Assembly: GCA_035554115.1 (NCBI GenBank) | Contig: DATMIW010000070.1 | Location: 52,953-116,952, forward strand | From: CAXTSE01 sp035554115 | GTDB taxonomy: Bacteria > Actinomycetota > Actinomycetes > Actinomycetales > Microbacteriaceae | DNA length: 64,000 bases | Direction of reading: 5' to 3' | Shown here: piece after piece, positions 45,111 to 52,717 of the stretch | How positions within the stretch are numbered: the stretch's first letter is position 1 | Layout of the letters: the number at the start of each line of letters is the position of its first letter | Program-made: the position numbers and the translations under genes | The notes under the pieces: model-generated | Seen by the model: the letters and a program-made list of their open reading frames with translations, nothing else | What the model was told of the DNA's origin: nothing | Databases searched by the model: none

Positions 45111-46769
45111 GTGTTCATCGCCCTCCGCTCCGTTGCTGACGGAGTGGTGGCGACCGAGCTGGATGCCGAGGCTCAGCGAGTTCGGATGAGCGTGATCCGA
45201 CCCACCGAACTCGCGGAATGGGTGGCGAAGCGCGAGAGTGCCCGACCGCGCTGGGTCTGGGCAGACACCGCTCGCTGGTACCCGGATTTGCTGGCTGCGG
45301 GTGTCAGGGTCGATCGCGCCCTCGATCTGCGGCTCTGTCGGCGCATTCTGCGGGCATCGGCCTTCTCCGCCAGCACGGCGGTGGCCACGTCCGAGCTCGA
45401 CGGCTGGGATGCCCTGGTACGGATCGGCGCGACGGGGCGCGGCGATGCGTCCACGCCGCTCTTCGAGCTCGAACCTCCCATGGCCGACGATGACCCGGTC
45501 GTCGAGCTGCGCCGCCAGCGCGCGGCAATCGACGCGAGCGAACGGCCGGGACCGCTCCAATTGCTTCTCGCAGCCGAAAGTGTCGGCGCCCTGACCGCCG
45601 CTGAGATGACCTTCGCCGGTTTGCCCTGGAACCGAGACGAGCACGAGAAGCTGCTCGAAACGGTTCTGGGCCCGCGACCTGTGTCGGGTCGGCCAGCACG
45701 ACTTGAAGAAAAGCTCGCCGAGATTCGGCAGTTGCTGGGGGATCCGACCCTGAATCCGGATTCGCCGGCCGACTTGCTCGCCGGGCTGCAACGCGCGGGC
45801 CTTGCCGTGACCTCTACGCGATCATGGGAACTCACACACGTCCAGCACCCGGCCATCCCGCCCCTTCTCGAATATAAGAAAATGGCCCGCCTGCTGACCG
45901 CAAATGGGTGGAACTGGCTCGACGAATGGGTCCGCGATGGGCGGTTCCGCCCGGTCTATGTGCCCGGCGGCGTGGTGACCGGTCGGTGGGCGTCTGACGG
46001 CGGGGGAGCCCTGCAGCTGCCCAAGCAGGTACGCAGTGCAGTTGTGGCAGACCCCGGCTGGACCTTCGTCGTGGCAGACGCCGCACAGCTCGAGCCGCGG
46101 GTTCTTGCCGCGATCTCGGGCGATTCGGCAATGGCAGAGGCGGGGCAGGCGAGCGACATGTACGAGGGCATGGTCGCCCGCGGGGCTGTCGAGACCCGTG
46201 AGCAGGCCAAATACGGGATGCTGGGCGCGATTTACGGCGGCACAACCGGCGAAAGCGCACGCGTGCTGCCCCTGATCGAACGTGCCTTCCCGCGTGCTCT
46301 CGCATTTGTCGAAGAGGCGGCGCGCGCGGGGGAGCGGGGTGAGGTCGTCAGTACCTGGTTGGGGCGTGGATCCCCTGCCGGCGCGAAGGCGGGGTACGAC
46401 GAGACCGCGAGCGATGATCAGCGCCGTCAGCAGCGAAGCGATGCCGCGGCGTGGGGGCGTTTCACCCGCAACTTTGTCGTGCAGGGTTCCGCCGCCGAAT
46501 GGGCGCTGTGCTGGATCGGGTCACTGAGGCGGAAACTGTGGGATCTCGGAGGGGGAGACAGCGGGGATGCTGCGTTGGAGTCCCGACCCCATCTGGTGTT
46601 CTTCTTGCATGACGAACTGATCGTCCACACGCCTGTCGAGCTTGCGGATCAGGTCGCAACGGCTCTTCGTGATGCAGCCCGCGACGCCGGGCGTCTCATG
46701 TTCGGTGCGGCTCCGGTCGAGTTCGCTGTGACGGTCTCGACGGCAGCGAGATATTCAGACGCGGGCTGA
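45111..46769 (+). CDS. Family-A DNA polymerase-like protein (exonuclease-like N-terminus)
   Basis: A 552-aa protein with all three family-A polymerase motifs: A, VVADAAQLEPRVLAAISGD (about 321, D...Q-E-R as in VDYSQIELR); B, REQAKYGMLGAIYGG (about 362-376, Arg, Lys and Tyr in place); C, LHDELIVHTP (HDE, about 500). The thumb is short (LEEKLAEIRQLLGDPTLNPDSP). The first about 180 residues may derive from a 3'-5' exonuclease fold but lack visible DEDD acidic motifs. It is much shorter than PolA and has no 5' nuclease domain. It resembles the actinobacterial 'bifunctional exonuclease/DNA polymerase' class; role unknown, perhaps gap filling. Confidence 0.88.
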   Translation: MFIALRSVADGVVATELDAEAQRVRMSVIRPTELAEWVAKRESARPRWVWADTARWYPDLLAAGVRVDRALDLRLCRRILRASAFSASTAVATSELDGWDALVRIGATGRGDASTPLFELEPPMADDDPVVELRRQRAAIDASERPGPLQLLLAAESVGALTAAEMTFAGLPWNRDEHEKLLETVLGPRPVSGRPARLEEKLAEIRQLLGDPTLNPDSPADLLAGLQRAGLAVTSTRSWELTHVQHPAIPPLLEYKKMARLLTANGWNWLDEWVRDGRFRPVYVPGGVVTGRWASDGGGALQLPKQVRSAVVADPGWTFVVADAAQLEPRVLAAISGDSAMAEAGQASDMYEGMVARGAVETREQAKYGMLGAIYGGTTGESARVLPLIERAFPRALAFVEEAARAGERGEVVSTWLGRGSPAGAKAGYDETASDDQRRQQRSDAAAWGRFTRNFVVQGSAAEWALCWIGSLRRKLWDLGGGDSGDAALESRPHLVFFLHDELIVHTPVELADQVATALRDAARDAGRLMFGAAPVEFAVTVSTAARYSDAG

Positions 46770-46801
46770 TGCTCGCCAAATGCGCCATCTGTGCGCGTGT
46801 C

Positions 46802-46823
46802 GGAATCACATGCTTGTGATTCC
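46802..46823. promoter_or_regulatory. Perfect dyad overlapping the DUF3145 -35 region
   Basis: GGAATCACA (46802-46810) and TGTGATTCC (46815-46823) form a perfect 9-4-9 inverted repeat about 100 bp before DUF3145. The TCACA/TGTGA halves point outward, unlike a CRP site. No T-tract follows, so an operator is more likely than a terminator. Confidence 0.6.
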
Positions 46824-46843
46824 TCGGTTTCGTCGGGCATAAT
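46814..46843 (+). promoter_or_regulatory. Promoter of the DUF3145 gene
   Basis: TTGTGA (46814-46819) and CATAAT (46838-46843) are separated by 18 bp, one of the few sigma-70-like pairs in the window. The -35 hexamer lies inside the dyad at 46802-46823. Confidence 0.6.
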
Positions 46844-46915
46844 GACCCACAGCACCACTTTCGTGGTCCATTCAGCAGGTCGATGGGGAAGTCGCACCTA
46901 TGAATGGAGAGTGAA

Positions 46916-47431
46916 GTGACTGCTGTGAATAATCGTGTGCACGCGCGCGGTGTGGTCTACATCCATTCCGCACCGCGAGCTTTGAGCCCCCACGTCGAGT
47001 GGGCAGTCGGTCGCGCCCTGGGGCGTGCTGTCAACTTTGATTGGCGCGAGCAGCCGGTATTGAAGGGTGCATCGCGTACCGAATACCTCTGGGAAGGCGA
47101 CCGCGGCACGGGCGCCGCTCTTGCCTCCGCACTCCGTGGCTGGGAGCACCTCCGCTACGAAGTCACCGAAGACGCCGGCCTGGGCACTGACGGTTCCCGG
47201 TGGATGCACACACCAGACCTCGGGATCTATTTCGCGCAGACCGACACCGTTGGCAACACCGTCATTCCCGAAGATCGCGTGCGCTTCGCGATGGAGAGTG
47301 CCGGATCCGACGCCTTTGAACTGCACCGTGAGCTTCGGCTCGCGCTCGGTCAGGCGTGGGACGACGAACTGGAGCCGTTCCGGCGGGCGAATGAAGACTC
47401 GTCAGTCGTCTGGCTCCACAAGGTCGGCTAA
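46916..47431 (+). CDS. DUF3145 family protein
   Basis: A 171-aa protein recognised as DUF3145: ARGVVYIHSAPRALSPHVEWAVG, LASALRGWEHLRYEVTEDAG, GSRWMHTPDLGIYFAQTDTVGNTVIPEDRVR and GQAWDDELEPFR. It is a conserved actinobacterial single-copy protein of unknown function. I use GTG 46916 (GGAGA 6 nt upstream; homologues start MTA...); an ATG at 46904 is in frame, and a 4-codon frame (46900-46914) overlaps the leader. Confidence 0.9.
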   Translation: MTAVNNRVHARGVVYIHSAPRALSPHVEWAVGRALGRAVNFDWREQPVLKGASRTEYLWEGDRGTGAALASALRGWEHLRYEVTEDAGLGTDGSRWMHTPDLGIYFAQTDTVGNTVIPEDRVRFAMESAGSDAFELHRELRLALGQAWDDELEPFRRANEDSSVVWLHKVG

Positions 47432-47487
47432 ATAGCTCGGCTCAACGACACATCACATTCAGAGGCGAATACCGAGAGGCACAGCAC

Positions 47488-47625
47488 ATGAGCAAGATGA
47501 TCAAGCGGCTCTGGCGTCGCAGCACACCCCGTCACCGCGCTGACGCGTTAAACCCGGCGACCCCGCGTCACCCGTGGTTCGAATTGCGCCAGCTGCGCGC
47601 GATGGAACTCGCTGACCGCGCCTAG
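47488..47625 (+). CDS. Small basic protein, 45 aa
   Basis: A 45-codon frame beginning MSKMIKRLWRRSTPRHRADA and ending ELRQLRAMELADRA; strongly basic, with a PWFELRQLRAME helix. GAGAGGC lies 6 nt before the ATG. It follows DUF3145 by 56 nt on the same strand and ends exactly where the fabF frame (read through) ends on the other strand. I do not recognise the family; it could be a small ribosome- or membrane-associated protein. Confidence 0.55.
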   Translation: MSKMIKRLWRRSTPRHRADALNPATPRHPWFELRQLRAMELADRA

Positions 47626-48867
47626 CTAGTAATTGCGAACGGCGACCACAGAGTTGTGGCCTCCGAAACCGAACTAGTTCGAGATCGCCAGTTGAGGCCC
47701 GTCACCCAAGGCGCGTGGAGACGTGACAACGTCGAGCGGGATCTCGGGGTCCTGGTCATCGAGGTTGATCGTTGTCGGCGCCGTGCGCTGCTGCACCGCC
47801 AGGATCGCGAAGATGGCCTCCAGAGCTCCCGTGCCACCGAGCAGGTGCCCGGTCGCGCCTTTTGTGGCCGACACCGGGATGCTGTGGACGCGATCCCCGA
47901 ACACCGCCAGAAGGGCCTTGTATTCGGCAATGTCGCCCACCGGGGTGCTCGTGGCGTGCGCATTGATGTGTGTCACGTCGTCGGGCGTCGCGCCCGCCTG
48001 CTCGAGTGCCGCGAATACGGCTCGAGCAGCGCCGCGTCCCTCAGGGTCGGGAGCGGTGATGTGGTACGAATCACTTGTTACGCCGCCACCCGCGATTTCT
48101 GCGTAGATGCGGGCCCCGCGAGCGAGCGCGTGCTCCTCGGTTTCCATAATGATTGTCGCCGCGCCTTCACCCATGACGAAACCGTCACGGTTGATGTCAT
48201 AGGGACGTGAGGCATGTGCCGGGTCGTCGTTACGTTTCGAGAGGGCCTGCATCGACGAGAACGAGGCGAGCGTGATCGGGTGAATGCAGGATTCGGTTCC
48301 CCCCGCCACAACAATGTCAGCAAGGCCCTGTTGCAGGTGATCATAGGCATTGGCAATGGACTCGGTGCTGGATGCGCACGCTGAGACATCCGTGCGGGCG
48401 AATGCGCGGGCATCAAGCGCCATGCTGACGGCTGCTGCGGCGGCATTCGGCATGAGCATGGGAACGGTCATGGGCAGAACGCGACGTGGGCCGCGCTCGC
48501 GCAGAGTGTCCCACGCATCGAGAAGGGTCCAGAGACCGCCAATACCCGTCGCGTAGTCGACGCCAAGACGAGTCGGGTCGATCTGGGGCGAGCCGGCGTC
48601 GGCCCAGGCCTCGCGCGCTGAGATAAGCGCGAATTGGGCAGACGGGTCGAGACGCTTGATTTCTTGCCGTTCGAGCACTTCCTCTGGGCGCACGCGAGCC
48701 TGCGCGGCAAAGGTGACCGGAAGCTCCAGTTCCTGGACCCAGGGCTGCTCAATCGTGCTCGCACCTGACTCTCCGGCGAGCAGAGCAGTCCAGCTTTCCT
48801 GGGCCGTCCCGCCGAGCGGCGACGATGCACCGATTCCGGTAACGACAATCTTTTTTGCGGTGGTCAT
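47626..48867 (-). CDS. fabF: 3-oxoacyl-[ACP] synthase II FabF, interrupted by an in-frame amber codon
   Basis: Elongating condensing enzyme of type II fatty-acid synthesis. The open frame gives 397 aa with the catalytic triad: Cys in SACASSTES (about 163), His in INAHATSTPVGD (about 301) and His in SATKGATGHLLGG (about 342). It stops at a TAG (47676-47674) directly after LAISN. In the same frame the sequence continues FGFGGHNSVVAVRNY and a proper stop at 47626, exactly the conserved FabF C-terminus; homologues have Ser at the stop position, so TCG to TAG is one base change. Either a real nonsense change, a read-through site or a sequence error. CAGGAGA precedes ATG 48867. Last gene of the fab operon. 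Confidence 0.93.
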
Positions 48868-48888
48868 TCGAATTGTCTCCTGAAAGTT

Positions 48889-48920
48889 CCGGGCGGGGAG
48901 GGATGTCCCACCCCGCCCGG
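48889..48920 (-). promoter_or_regulatory. Strong hairpin between acpP and fabF
   Basis: CCGGGCGGGG (48889-48898) and CCCCGCCCGG (48911-48920) pair perfectly, with an inner GGG/CCC pair in the 12-nt loop. It sits in the 74-nt acpP-fabF gap and has no T-tract after it. It may lower transcription into fabF or protect the acpP 3' end, which would help make ACP in excess. Confidence 0.6.
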
Positions 48921-48941
48921 ATGCGCCTAGGGCGCAGCGCT

Positions 48942-49190
48942 TTAGCTCTGCGCGTTGACGATGAAGGTGACGGCGTCGCCGACTGTCACGAGGTTCTTGA
49001 CCTCTTCATCGGGAATCTTGACGTCGAACTTCTCTTCGGCGTTTACGACGATGGTCATCATTGAGATCGAATCGATGTCGAGGTCGTCGGTGAACGACTT
49101 GTCCAGCTCCACCGTGTCGGTGGCGATGCCGGTCTCGTCGTTGATCAGTTCAGCCAGACCGGCCAGAACCTCGTTCTGGGACAATGCCAT
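48942..49190 (-). CDS. acpP: Acyl carrier protein AcpP
   Basis: An 82-aa acidic four-helix ACP carrying growing acyl chains on phosphopantetheine attached to Ser41 in DLDIDSISMM. The usual DSL triplet is DSI here, which is seen in some actinobacterial ACPs. KIPDEEVKNLVTVGDAVTFI is the typical helix III-IV region. AAGGAG lies about 7 nt before the ATG. It stands between fabH and fabF, the usual place in actinobacteria. Confidence 0.95.
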   Translation of the reverse strand: MALSQNEVLAGLAELINDETGIATDTVELDKSFTDDLDIDSISMMTIVVNAEEKFDVKIPDEEVKNLVTVGDAVTFIVNAQS

Positions 49191-49248
49191 TTCTTATCTC
49201 CTTGGGTGGCGTGATCGCCGTATGTGTGTCGAGTGACCGCTGACAATC

Positions 49249-50247
49249 CTAGGGGAGGCGCACGATCTGGGCGCCGTAGACGAGGCCCGCGCCGAAGCCG
49301 ATTTGCAATGAGAGGCCACCGCTGAGCTCCGGGTTCTCCTTCAGGAGTCGGTGGGTGGCAAGCGGGATCGATGCAGCGGAGGTGTTACCCGTGGTCTCGA
49401 TATCGCGGCCGATCTTGACATGCGCGGGCAGTTTCAGCTGCTTCGCGAGCTCATCGATGATGCGCATATTGGCCTGATGGGGGACGAATGCCGCGAGGTC
49501 GTCCGCGGTGATGCCGGCGACATCCAGGGCTTTCTGGGCGACTTTCGCCATCTCCCACACGGCCCATCGGAAGACGGTTTGGCCGTCTTGGCGCATAGTG
49601 GGCCAGGGTTTCACCTTGTCGAGGTACTCCTCGAAGGTTGCGTTCATGCCCACCGCGCCCCATTTGGATCCGTCGGAGCCCCAGACCGTCGCCGAGATTC
49701 CCGGCTCATCGGCTGGCCCGATGACCGCCGCGCCGGCACCATCACCGAGCAGGAAGGAGATCGAGCGGTCTTCGGGGTGGACGTACTGCGACAGCTTCTC
49801 GGCGCCAACGACCAGCACATAGCTGGCTGCGCCGCTGCGCACCAGGGCATCCGCCTGCGCGATGCCGTAGGTGTAGCCCGCGCACGCGGCACCAATGTCA
49901 TACGCCGGCGCGGGGTTGGCTCCGATGCGATCGGCCAGCAGAGCGGACATCGATGGTGTGACAGCTACGTTGCTGATTGTCGAAACCAGAACCGCGTCGA
50001 TTTGCTCGGCCTTGATGCCGGCGTTCGCGATCGCCTCGCGGGATGCGGTCTCGGCCAGATCGATGGCCCCGACCCCTTTGCTGGCGCGCACGCGCGTGAT
50101 GATGCCGGTGCGCTGGCGGATCCATTCGTCGCTTGAGTCGATGGGGCCGACGAGGTCGTCATTGGGCACGACCAGGTCGCCGCGGGCGGCGCCGAGACCC
50201 AGGATGCGCGTGAACTCCGCGCCGGTGGACTGCTTCAGGGTGGGCAT
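49249..50247 (-). CDS. fabH: 3-oxoacyl-[ACP] synthase III FabH
   Basis: Starts fatty-acid chains by condensing acyl-CoA with malonyl-ACP. A 332-aa thiolase-fold enzyme with DSSDEWIRQRTGI, nucleophile Cys in IGAACAGYTYG (about 119), His in VPHQANMRI (about 256) and Asn in GNTSAASIP (about 287). Actinobacterial FabH often prefers branched acyl-CoA primers, which would give iso/anteiso lipids; this cannot be read from sequence alone. Its ATG shares one base with the fabD stop (TGATG). Confidence 0.96.
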   Translation of the reverse strand: MPTLKQSTGAEFTRILGLGAARGDLVVPNDDLVGPIDSSDEWIRQRTGIITRVRASKGVGAIDLAETASREAIANAGIKAEQIDAVLVSTISNVAVTPSMSALLADRIGANPAPAYDIGAACAGYTYGIAQADALVRSGAASYVLVVGAEKLSQYVHPEDRSISFLLGDGAGAAVIGPADEPGISATVWGSDGSKWGAVGMNATFEEYLDKVKPWPTMRQDGQTVFRWAVWEMAKVAQKALDVAGITADDLAAFVPHQANMRIIDELAKQLKLPAHVKIGRDIETTGNTSAASIPLATHRLLKENPELSGGLSLQIGFGAGLVYGAQIVRLP

Positions 50248-51182
50248 CAGGCTCCGTCGTTGTCGATGAGGGCGTGGGCGGCGGCCAGATCGTCGGGCGT
50301 CTTCACCGCGACCGTCGGAATGCCTTTGAGGCCGCGCTTAGCGAGCCCGACGAGGGCGCCGGCCGGCGCGAGTTCGATGAGTCCGGTGATGCCGGCGTCG
50401 GCGAAGGACTGCATCGTGAGATCCCAGCGCACCGGAGACGCGACCTGGCCCACTATGAGGTCGACGAAGGTGCGCCCGTCGGCGATCGTCTGACCGGTCT
50501 TGTTTGTCCAGATCGTGAGATCAGGGTCGCGGGGCTCGAGACTCGAGGCAAGGGCGCGCAGGGTGTCGACAGCGGGCGCCATATATCGGGTGTGGAACGC
50601 GCCGGCGACCTGCAGCGGGATCACGCGGGAGCCCGCCGGCGGAGCCTCACCGAGTGCCGCGAGGGCAGGCAGTTCACCGGCCACCACGATTTGACCTCCG
50701 CCGTTGAAGTTGGCGGGGTGGAGGTCGAGCTCGTCCAGTCGCGCGAGCAGTTCGGCTTCATCGCCGCCCAGCACCGCGCTCATGCCGGTCGCGACCTTCG
50801 AGGCCGCGTCAGCCATGGCGACACCGCGCTGCGTCACCAGTCTCATGGCCTCGTCTTCGCTGAGGATGCCTGCGGCGGCCGCGGCGGTCAGCTCTCCCAC
50901 CGAGTGACCGGCGACTCCCGCGAGGGACGAGCGTCGGCCGCCGGCCGTGACCCCCGCGAATGCAACAAGGGAGGCGGCGACGATGAGCGGCTGGGCGACG
51001 GCCGTGTCTCGGATCGTGTCGGCGTCTGACACCGTGCCGTGAGTGACGAGGTCGACGCCCGACGCGTCGGCGAGGGCGGCGAGATGTTCCGCAAATGCGG
51101 GTTCTGCAAGCCAGGGGTCGAGAAATCCGGGAGATTGGGAGCCCTGTCCGGGCGCTACGACGACAACAGTCACGGGTTCCAT
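50247..51182 (-). CDS. fabD: Malonyl-CoA:ACP acyltransferase FabD
   Basis: Transfers malonyl from CoA to ACP. A 311-aa protein with VVAPGQGSQSPGFL, AGHSVGELTAA with the nucleophile Ser (about residue 94), QRGVAMADA (Arg for the malonyl carboxylate), GAFHTRYM with the catalytic His and NKTGQ. I take ATG 51182 (MEPVTVVVVAPGQG); GTG 51173 is possible. It is the first gene of the fab operon, with fasR upstream and an MMPL remnant in the gap between them. Confidence 0.94.
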   Translation of the reverse strand: MEPVTVVVVAPGQGSQSPGFLDPWLAEPAFAEHLAALADASGVDLVTHGTVSDADTIRDTAVAQPLIVAASLVAFAGVTAGGRRSSLAGVAGHSVGELTAAAAAGILSEDEAMRLVTQRGVAMADAASKVATGMSAVLGGDEAELLARLDELDLHPANFNGGGQIVVAGELPALAALGEAPPAGSRVIPLQVAGAFHTRYMAPAVDTLRALASSLEPRDPDLTIWTNKTGQTIADGRTFVDLIVGQVASPVRWDLTMQSFADAGITGLIELAPAGALVGLAKRGLKGIPTVAVKTPDDLAAAHALIDNDGA

Positions 51183-51221
51183 CCTGCCGTGCCTTGGCGG
51201 CCCGCGTCGAACGGAAGCCCC

Positions 51222-51245
51222 CAACAATCAGCTCTTCTGTTGTTG
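51222..51245. promoter_or_regulatory. Imperfect dyad upstream of fabD (candidate operator)
   Basis: CAACAATCAG (51222-51231) and CTGTTGTTG (51237-51245) are near-complementary arms (one base missing) about 40-63 bp upstream of the fabD start. It is the clearest dyad in the fabD promoter region and so a candidate FasR site; the consensus was not compared. Confidence 0.35.
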
Positions 51246-51280
51246 AAATTGCACAGCCGCGCCGATTTCCGACCGTCGAA

Positions 51281-51520
51281 ACGGGCGCGCACACGAGCGC
51301 CGGCATCGTGCTCGCGGCAACCTTCGCGGCGCTCGGGGTGATTCCCGTGCTGTTCCTCGCGCAGATCGCCTTCATCGTGGCATTCGGGGTGCTGCTGGAT
51401 ACGGCGGTGGTGCGCACGCTGCTGGTGCCAGCCCTCGCGTACGACATCGGCCCGGCCGTCTGGTGGCCGTCTCGTCTGGATCCGCGTGCTACGCACGTTC
51501 CTCGAGGGTCAGAGAGCTAA
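51281..51520 (+). pseudogene. C-terminal remnant of an MMPL family transporter
   Basis: About 79 codons matching the end of MMPL/RND-type lipid transporters: TSAGIVLAATFAALGVIPVLF, AQIAFIVAFGVLLDTAVVRT and LLVPALAYDIGPAVWWP, i.e. the last two membrane helices and the DT.VVR motif. No other part of an MMPL gene precedes it; upstream is the fabD start on the other strand. There is no plausible start codon with a ribosome-binding site at the break. The fragment is a deletion remnant. Its stop shares CTAA (51517-51520) with the fasR stop. Confidence 0.8.
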
Positions 51521-52692
51521 CTTTTACGGTCGGAATCGGCGATGGATCCAACGATAAGGGCGGCCTGCAGGATCAGAGCCTCTCGGGCCCCCGTCGCATC
51601 CCACCCGATCGTTTCGGAGATGCGCTTGAGGCGGTAGCGCACGGTGTTGGGATGCACGAAAAGCTCGCGTGCCGTTGCCTCCAGCGAGCGGCCATTGTCG
51701 AGATAGCACCACAGTGTCGCCAGCAGTTCGGTGGAGTGGTTCTGGAGCGGCTTGTAGATGCGAGCGATGAGAGTGGATCGCGCCATCGGGTCGCCGGCGA
51801 GTGCTCGCTCGGGCAGCAGGTCGTCGCTCAGGGTCGGCCGGGGGGCGTTGCGCCAGGCCTTTGCTACCGCGAACCCGGCCAGGGCCGCACGAGCACTGCG
51901 CGCGGCGTCGACAAGTGATTCGACGGCATGCCCGAGCACCAGGTGGCCGGGACCGAATCCCGGTTCGAGTTCGGTGGCGATCTGCAAGAAGGTCAGGGGC
52001 TCGCGCGGTTCGGCATCTTCGGCTGGCTCCACCCGCCCGATAACGAGAACGAGGCGACTGCCCTGCACCCCGATCAGCACATCCGCGTCAACGTGGCGGG
52101 CCGTGCGGCGCAGCATGTCGACGTCGAGAAGCTTCGGAGCGGTTCCCACGAGCACCGACACCTCGCCGTGGCCGTTCCAACCGAGCGCGGCGATGCGGCT
52201 CGGTAGCTCGCTGTCATACTCGCCGGTCAGGATCGAGTCGACGACCAGGGCTTCGAGCCGGGCATCCCACAGCCCGCGTGCTTCGGCGGCCCGGGCATAC
52301 ACATCTGCGGCGGCAAAGGCGATCTCCCGGGAGTACAGCAAGATCGCCTCACGCAGGGACTCGTCGTCATCTTTCACCCGCTCTTCGACAACTTCGACCG
52401 TCACGCGAATGAGCTGGAGGGTCTGTTGCAGGCTGACCGAGCGAAGGAGTTCACGTGGCGCGGCACCGAACACATCAGCAGCGATCCAGGGGATCGACTT
52501 CGGGTCATCGAACCATGAGATGAACGCCGAAATGCCGTTTTGCGACACCATTCCCACCGCGCTCCGCCGACTGGGCGGCATATCTCGGTACCAGGGCAGG
52601 GTGTCATCGAGCCGCTTGAGGGTCGCCGTCGAGAGCTCGCCCGACAGCGTGCGCAGCCAGGCGAGCGTCTCTTTCTTGGTGCGTGTCGTCAC
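51517..52692 (-). CDS. fasR: PucR-type regulator FasR of fatty-acid synthesis
   Basis: A 391-aa regulator. The C-terminal PucR-type helix-turn-helix is at about residues 330-380 (CYLDNGRSLEATARELFVHPNTVRYRLKRI). The centre is a GGDEF-like fold of the PucR family (VSVLVGTAPKL). Its place immediately upstream of fabD-fabH-acpP-fabF is that of FasR, the activator of the fab operon known from Streptomyces coelicolor. GTG 52692, 25 nt after the aceE stop; no Shine-Dalgarno is seen, so it may be translated from an aceE transcript or a separate start. Confidence 0.85.
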   Translation of the reverse strand: MTTRTKKETLAWLRTLSGELSTATLKRLDDTLPWYRDMPPSRRSAVGMVSQNGISAFISWFDDPKSIPWIAADVFGAAPRELLRSVSLQQTLQLIRVTVEVVEERVKDDDESLREAILLYSREIAFAAADVYARAAEARGLWDARLEALVVDSILTGEYDSELPSRIAALGWNGHGEVSVLVGTAPKLLDVDMLRRTARHVDADVLIGVQGSRLVLVIGRVEPAEDAEPREPLTFLQIATELEPGFGPGHLVLGHAVESLVDAARSARAALAGFAVAKAWRNAPRPTLSDDLLPERALAGDPMARSTLIARIYKPLQNHSTELLATLWCYLDNGRSLEATARELFVHPNTVRYRLKRISETIGWDATGAREALILQAALIVGSIADSDRKS

Positions 52693-52717
52693 GATCGCGG
52701 TCGTCGAGCCGTAAGGC

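Noticed and set aside
46802..46823. CRP/FNR-type binding site
   Set aside because: The TGTGA and TCACA halves are in the wrong order (TCACA-N4-TGTGA), so it is a dyad for another protein.
46900..46914. Four-codon upstream frame before DUF3145 as a regulatory uORF
   Set aside because: It overlaps the probable ribosome-binding site and could arise by chance; nothing else supports translation.
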